The translations under genes and the position numbers were made by a program. Below the pieces are notes generated by a model, which saw only the letters and a list, made by a program, of their open reading frames with translations, did not search any database and had not been told where the DNA came from. A stretch of 64,000 nucleotides of DNA, from the NCBI GenBank assembly GCA_015179025.1, contig WHUX01000017.1, positions 434,001 to 498,000 of the forward strand, in the 5' to 3' direction. Shown here in pieces: positions 61,902-64,000 of the stretch. How positions within the stretch are numbered: position 1 is the stretch's first letter; each line of letters begins with the position of its first letter. The DNA comes from Terfezia claveryi (taxonomy: Eukaryota > Ascomycota > Pezizomycetes > Pezizales > Pezizaceae).

Positions 61902-61974
61902 ACTTCTACGCCTAGTCTGGTTGGCACTTTCTCCGCCTGTGGAGGATGTTGTGCCAACCAGACTACTTCTACGC
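61902..61974. mobile_element. 54-bp palindromic mini-element with 9-10 bp target duplication
   Basis: ACTTCTACGC is at 61902-61911 and 61965-61974. Between them lies a segment starting C and then TAGTCTGGTTGGCAC (61913-61927) and ending GTGCCAACCAGACTA (61951-61965). The two 15-base arms are perfect inverted repeats. The 23-base centre contains a second small hairpin (CTCC...GGAG). It encodes nothing. It is the only member here with both termini and gives the best view of the element ends. Confidence 0.82.
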
Positions 61975-62504
61975 AACTAAGTGGATGGTAACCCAGGTTA
62001 TGCAACCTCTTGGCACTGCCTTGGCACCTTGGCCTTCACGCTGATTGGCCAGTGTCATCACCCAACTTTAAGAACCCATCACTGCACTCGAGTGTGGTAA
62101 CGAGTTCTGGGTTATGCTAAAGTTGTGTAATACAACAACCATCGCCAGCCAACAAGATTCCAAAAGGAAGTTCGATGCATTATAAATAGATTTAAGAATG
62201 CTGCTTCTGGATAACTCTTAACCAAGTTCTCTAAAATTGATATTCCACCAATTCCATGATGTATGTGCCTCTCCTTATATAGCGACGTGCTGATATGCCC
62301 TCCACAGCTCCTCAAGTAGCTCAATAAGATCCTTTCCGCTATCGTGCTTAATCAATCGTATAAGCTGTTCCATCATCTTAAGAATATTGGCTAGTAATAG
62401 ACTCCATTGAGTAGATCGAGGCATCTTATGGGTGGTATGTAGTTGTGATATAAAGCTGACTAAAGATACGTTACCGAGAATTCTACCACAACTTTATTTT
62501 GGAG

Positions 62505-62529
62505 GGTCAATTAACCAGACTAGGTCAAT
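62505..62529 (-). mobile_element. 11-bp footprint TAACCAGACTA between GGTCAAT repeats
   Basis: GGTCAAT at 62505-62511 and 62523-62529 brackets the same 11-base sequence found at 46499-46509. The direct repeat is only 7 bp, which is weaker than the other sites. Confidence 0.6.
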
Positions 62530-62906
62530 ATTGTGCTCTATTGGGGCTAGTTTTGTCATGCCTTGGCATCGCATAACCTGGGTTACATTACCCAGTTTAA
62601 GAATTGACCACCACACAAAAAAAAAAATCTACAACACTAGGGATTCCCGCGAGATTACACTCCGCAGTTTTTTTACACTAAATCAACTAGCGTAGTCACT
62701 TCCTATTCCATACTAGTCTAATTCTCCATTGAACTATACTAAATTTGGTTACAACTCCATTTTCAATAAGCAATAACTTCCACATGCAGTGGAATTTTGT
62801 TATCAAAGCGCCTCCCCTTCTTTGAGACTAAAATTACCACTTCTGGTGTTCTCGGTCCCAACCTCTCTTTATCTTGGCTGCGCCTGAGCGAGAGTCTGGT
62901 ACTAAA

Positions 62907-63088
62907 CTGCACCGAAATCTGCACCGAAATCTGCTCCGGTGCCAAGATTCCCGGAGCTGTTAGCGTCATTTCCGGAGCTGTTAGCGTCATTTAGATAAAA
63001 CCGGAGCAGAGATACACGTGACCGGCGCGAGAATACTCACATGATCGGAGCAGAAATACACATGACCGGCGCAGAATACTCACGTGAT
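62907..63088. repeat. cluster of short tandem repeats
   Basis: A 12-bp unit, CTGCACCGAAAT, occurs twice (62907-62930). A perfect 21-bp unit starting CCGGAGCTGTTAGC occurs twice (62951-62992). A roughly 44-bp unit beginning CGGAGCAGA occurs twice with small differences (63002-63088) and includes CACGTGA. The motif CCGGAGC or GCTCCGG recurs through the whole block. Confidence 0.85.
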
Positions 63089-63120
63089 CGGATGGAGAAT
63101 CAGCCCGCTTATATTAGGAG

Positions 63121-63404
63121 TATACTTGCTCTAGTTCAACTAGGTCTGTACTTCAGTCCACCGGCGCAGAGATATCACAAGAGAGGATATTGAGAAAAGA
63201 TTTCAAGCTCTGAAAGGTCTGCTCCGGGCATTGTGGAGCTGGGAACTCTTCCTCAAGGGCCTCTCGCATGGCGCTTCGGCTTACTTAGTATCCTTATACT
63301 TGCTCTAGTTCAATTAGGTCTGTGCTTAAGGCCACCGGCGCAGAGATATCACAAGAGAGGATATTGAGAAAAGATTTCAAGCTCTGAAAGGTCTGCTCCG
63401 GGCA
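63121..63404. repeat. 110-bp direct repeat, two copies
   Basis: Copies at 63121-63230 and 63295-63404 differ at only a handful of positions and are separated by 64 bases. Both end in GGTCTGCTCCGGGCA, which is the start of the 40-bp array unit, so the array appears to have grown from the end of this repeat. Confidence 0.88.
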
Positions 63405-63668
63405 ATATATGCTTGCTTGGTGCCCTATAGGCCTGCTCCGGGCAATATATGCTCGCTTGGTACCTTATTGGCCTGCTCCGGGCAATATATGCTTGCTTGG
63501 TGCCCTATAGGCCTGCTCCGGACAATATATGCTAGCTCGGTACCTTATTGGCCTGCTCCGGGCAATATATGCTCGCTCAGTGCCCTATAGGCCTGCTCCG
63601 GACAATATATGCTAGCTCGGTGCCTTATTGGCCTGCCCGGGTAATATATGCTCGCTTGGTGCCCTAAC
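63390..63668. repeat. 40-bp minisatellite, seven units
   Basis: Units start at 63390, 63430, 63470, 63510, 63550, 63590 and 63630. The core is GCCTGCTCCGGGCAATATAT. Units mostly alternate between ends CCCTATA and CCTTATT, which implies an 80-bp higher-order unit. The last unit is slightly shortened. There are no unique spacers, so it is not a CRISPR array. Confidence 0.92.
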
Positions 63669-63842
63669 TTTCCAGACTTTTACCTTTTTCTCTATAACCT
63701 TATAGTTTGTAAAAATATATGGTGACAAATCTGCTACTCTGCAAGCTGTAACTGCGACATTTTTTCCTATTATTGCCTTATCGTACCATTAGGGCAAGGT
63801 CCTATCCCTCCCAAATGCTTCCCTCAATGCATTTTCAAGTCT

Positions 63843-64000
63843 ATGGGAGCTGTAAAGACTGTCAGCGAACATGGAGACAATGAGCCCTACGTAGCGGCCG
63901 ACTCTCCCAGCGAAAACATGTCTTCGTGGCTTGAACGACTCAGTTGCCGTTGCAAGAAAGATATCCAAGGCTTGCTTAACAGACCATCCGTTAAGATACA
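63843..64000 (+). CDS. possible 5' end of a gene cut by the window edge
   Basis: From ATG at 63843 the frame stays open for 52 codons to the end of the window (start MGAVKTVSEHGDNEP, later SSWLERLSCRCKKD). The frame is also open upstream for at least 20 codons, so the true start is uncertain. No domain is recognisable in so short a piece. It could equally be a chance ORF beside the minisatellite. Confidence 0.3.
   Translation, partial: MGAVKTVSEHGDNEPYVAADSPSENMSSWLERLSCRCKKDIQGLLNRPSVKI

Larger units (their letters stand above)
53675..62900. other. 9-kb gene-free region
   Basis: No ORF here has a recognisable domain, splice-linked extension or useful length. It contains T-rich 3' sequence after RNase H1, pyrimidine-rich DNA at 55130-55310, TATG and GCTTGACCC repeats, T/A tracts (58245-58262, 59188-59206), and AT-rich sequence at 58650-59700. 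Family inserts lie at 61903 and 62505, with a bare GCAACCAGACTAC at 61201-61213. I see no sign of intact transposon or RNA genes. Confidence 0.6.

Noticed and set aside
63390..63668. CRISPR array
   Set aside because: The 40-bp units follow each other directly with no unique spacers, and the host is a eukaryote; this is a minisatellite.

Overview
This window is nuclear DNA from a filamentous ascomycete (Pezizomycotina). The evidence is a VeA-type velvet regulator, genes split by short 49-77 bp introns with GT...AG ends and CTRAC-like branch sites, an Spt23/Mga2-type membrane-tethered transcription factor, an intron-containing nuclear tRNA-Phe, and protein features typical of that group. The gene density (nine well supported protein genes and one tRNA in 64 kb, with several 3-9 kb gene-free stretches) is low for the subphylum and would suit a Pezizomycetes-like genome. 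That placement is a guess.

Layout. Plus strand: veA (396-2433), a conserved fungal coiled-coil protein of unknown role (5598-7859), and a predicted mitochondrial coiled-coil membrane protein (9057-10753). Minus strand: a 3-exon F-box protein (12550-14485). After 7.8 kb with little coding signal comes an oleate delta-12 desaturase (22295-23828, +). Facing it is a 6-exon 6-phosphofructo-2-kinase/fructose-2,6-bisphosphatase (26654-29252, -). After another 7.8 kb gap lie the Spt23/Mga2-like factor (37064-41673, -) and the TAD3-like tRNA deaminase subunit (43768-46216, -). tRNA-Phe(GAA) is at 49064-49151 (-) and RNase H1 at 51993-53674 (+). The last 10 kb has no convincing complete gene. It ends in a dense minisatellite block (62.9-63.7 kb) and an open frame running off the edge. 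I rebuilt exon structures by hand from splice signals and reading phase. All of the spliced models close in frame.

Working together: the genes look like ordinary housekeeping and regulatory loci, not a cluster. One possible link is lipid unsaturation, since an Spt23/Mga2-type sensor sits about 13 kb from a delta-12 desaturase.

The most unusual signal is in the gaps. At a dozen or more places a very short segment (9-54 bp) that begins TAGTCTG or ends CAGACTA sits exactly between two copies of a 7-10 bp, usually 9 bp, direct repeat. The segments share one terminus, TAGTCTGGTTGGCAC, and the longest is a 54-bp palindrome with that terminus at both ends. This looks like a family of excision footprints, or extremely small mobile elements, from a DNA transposon with about 9-bp target duplications. 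They cluster next to the tRNA-Phe gene.
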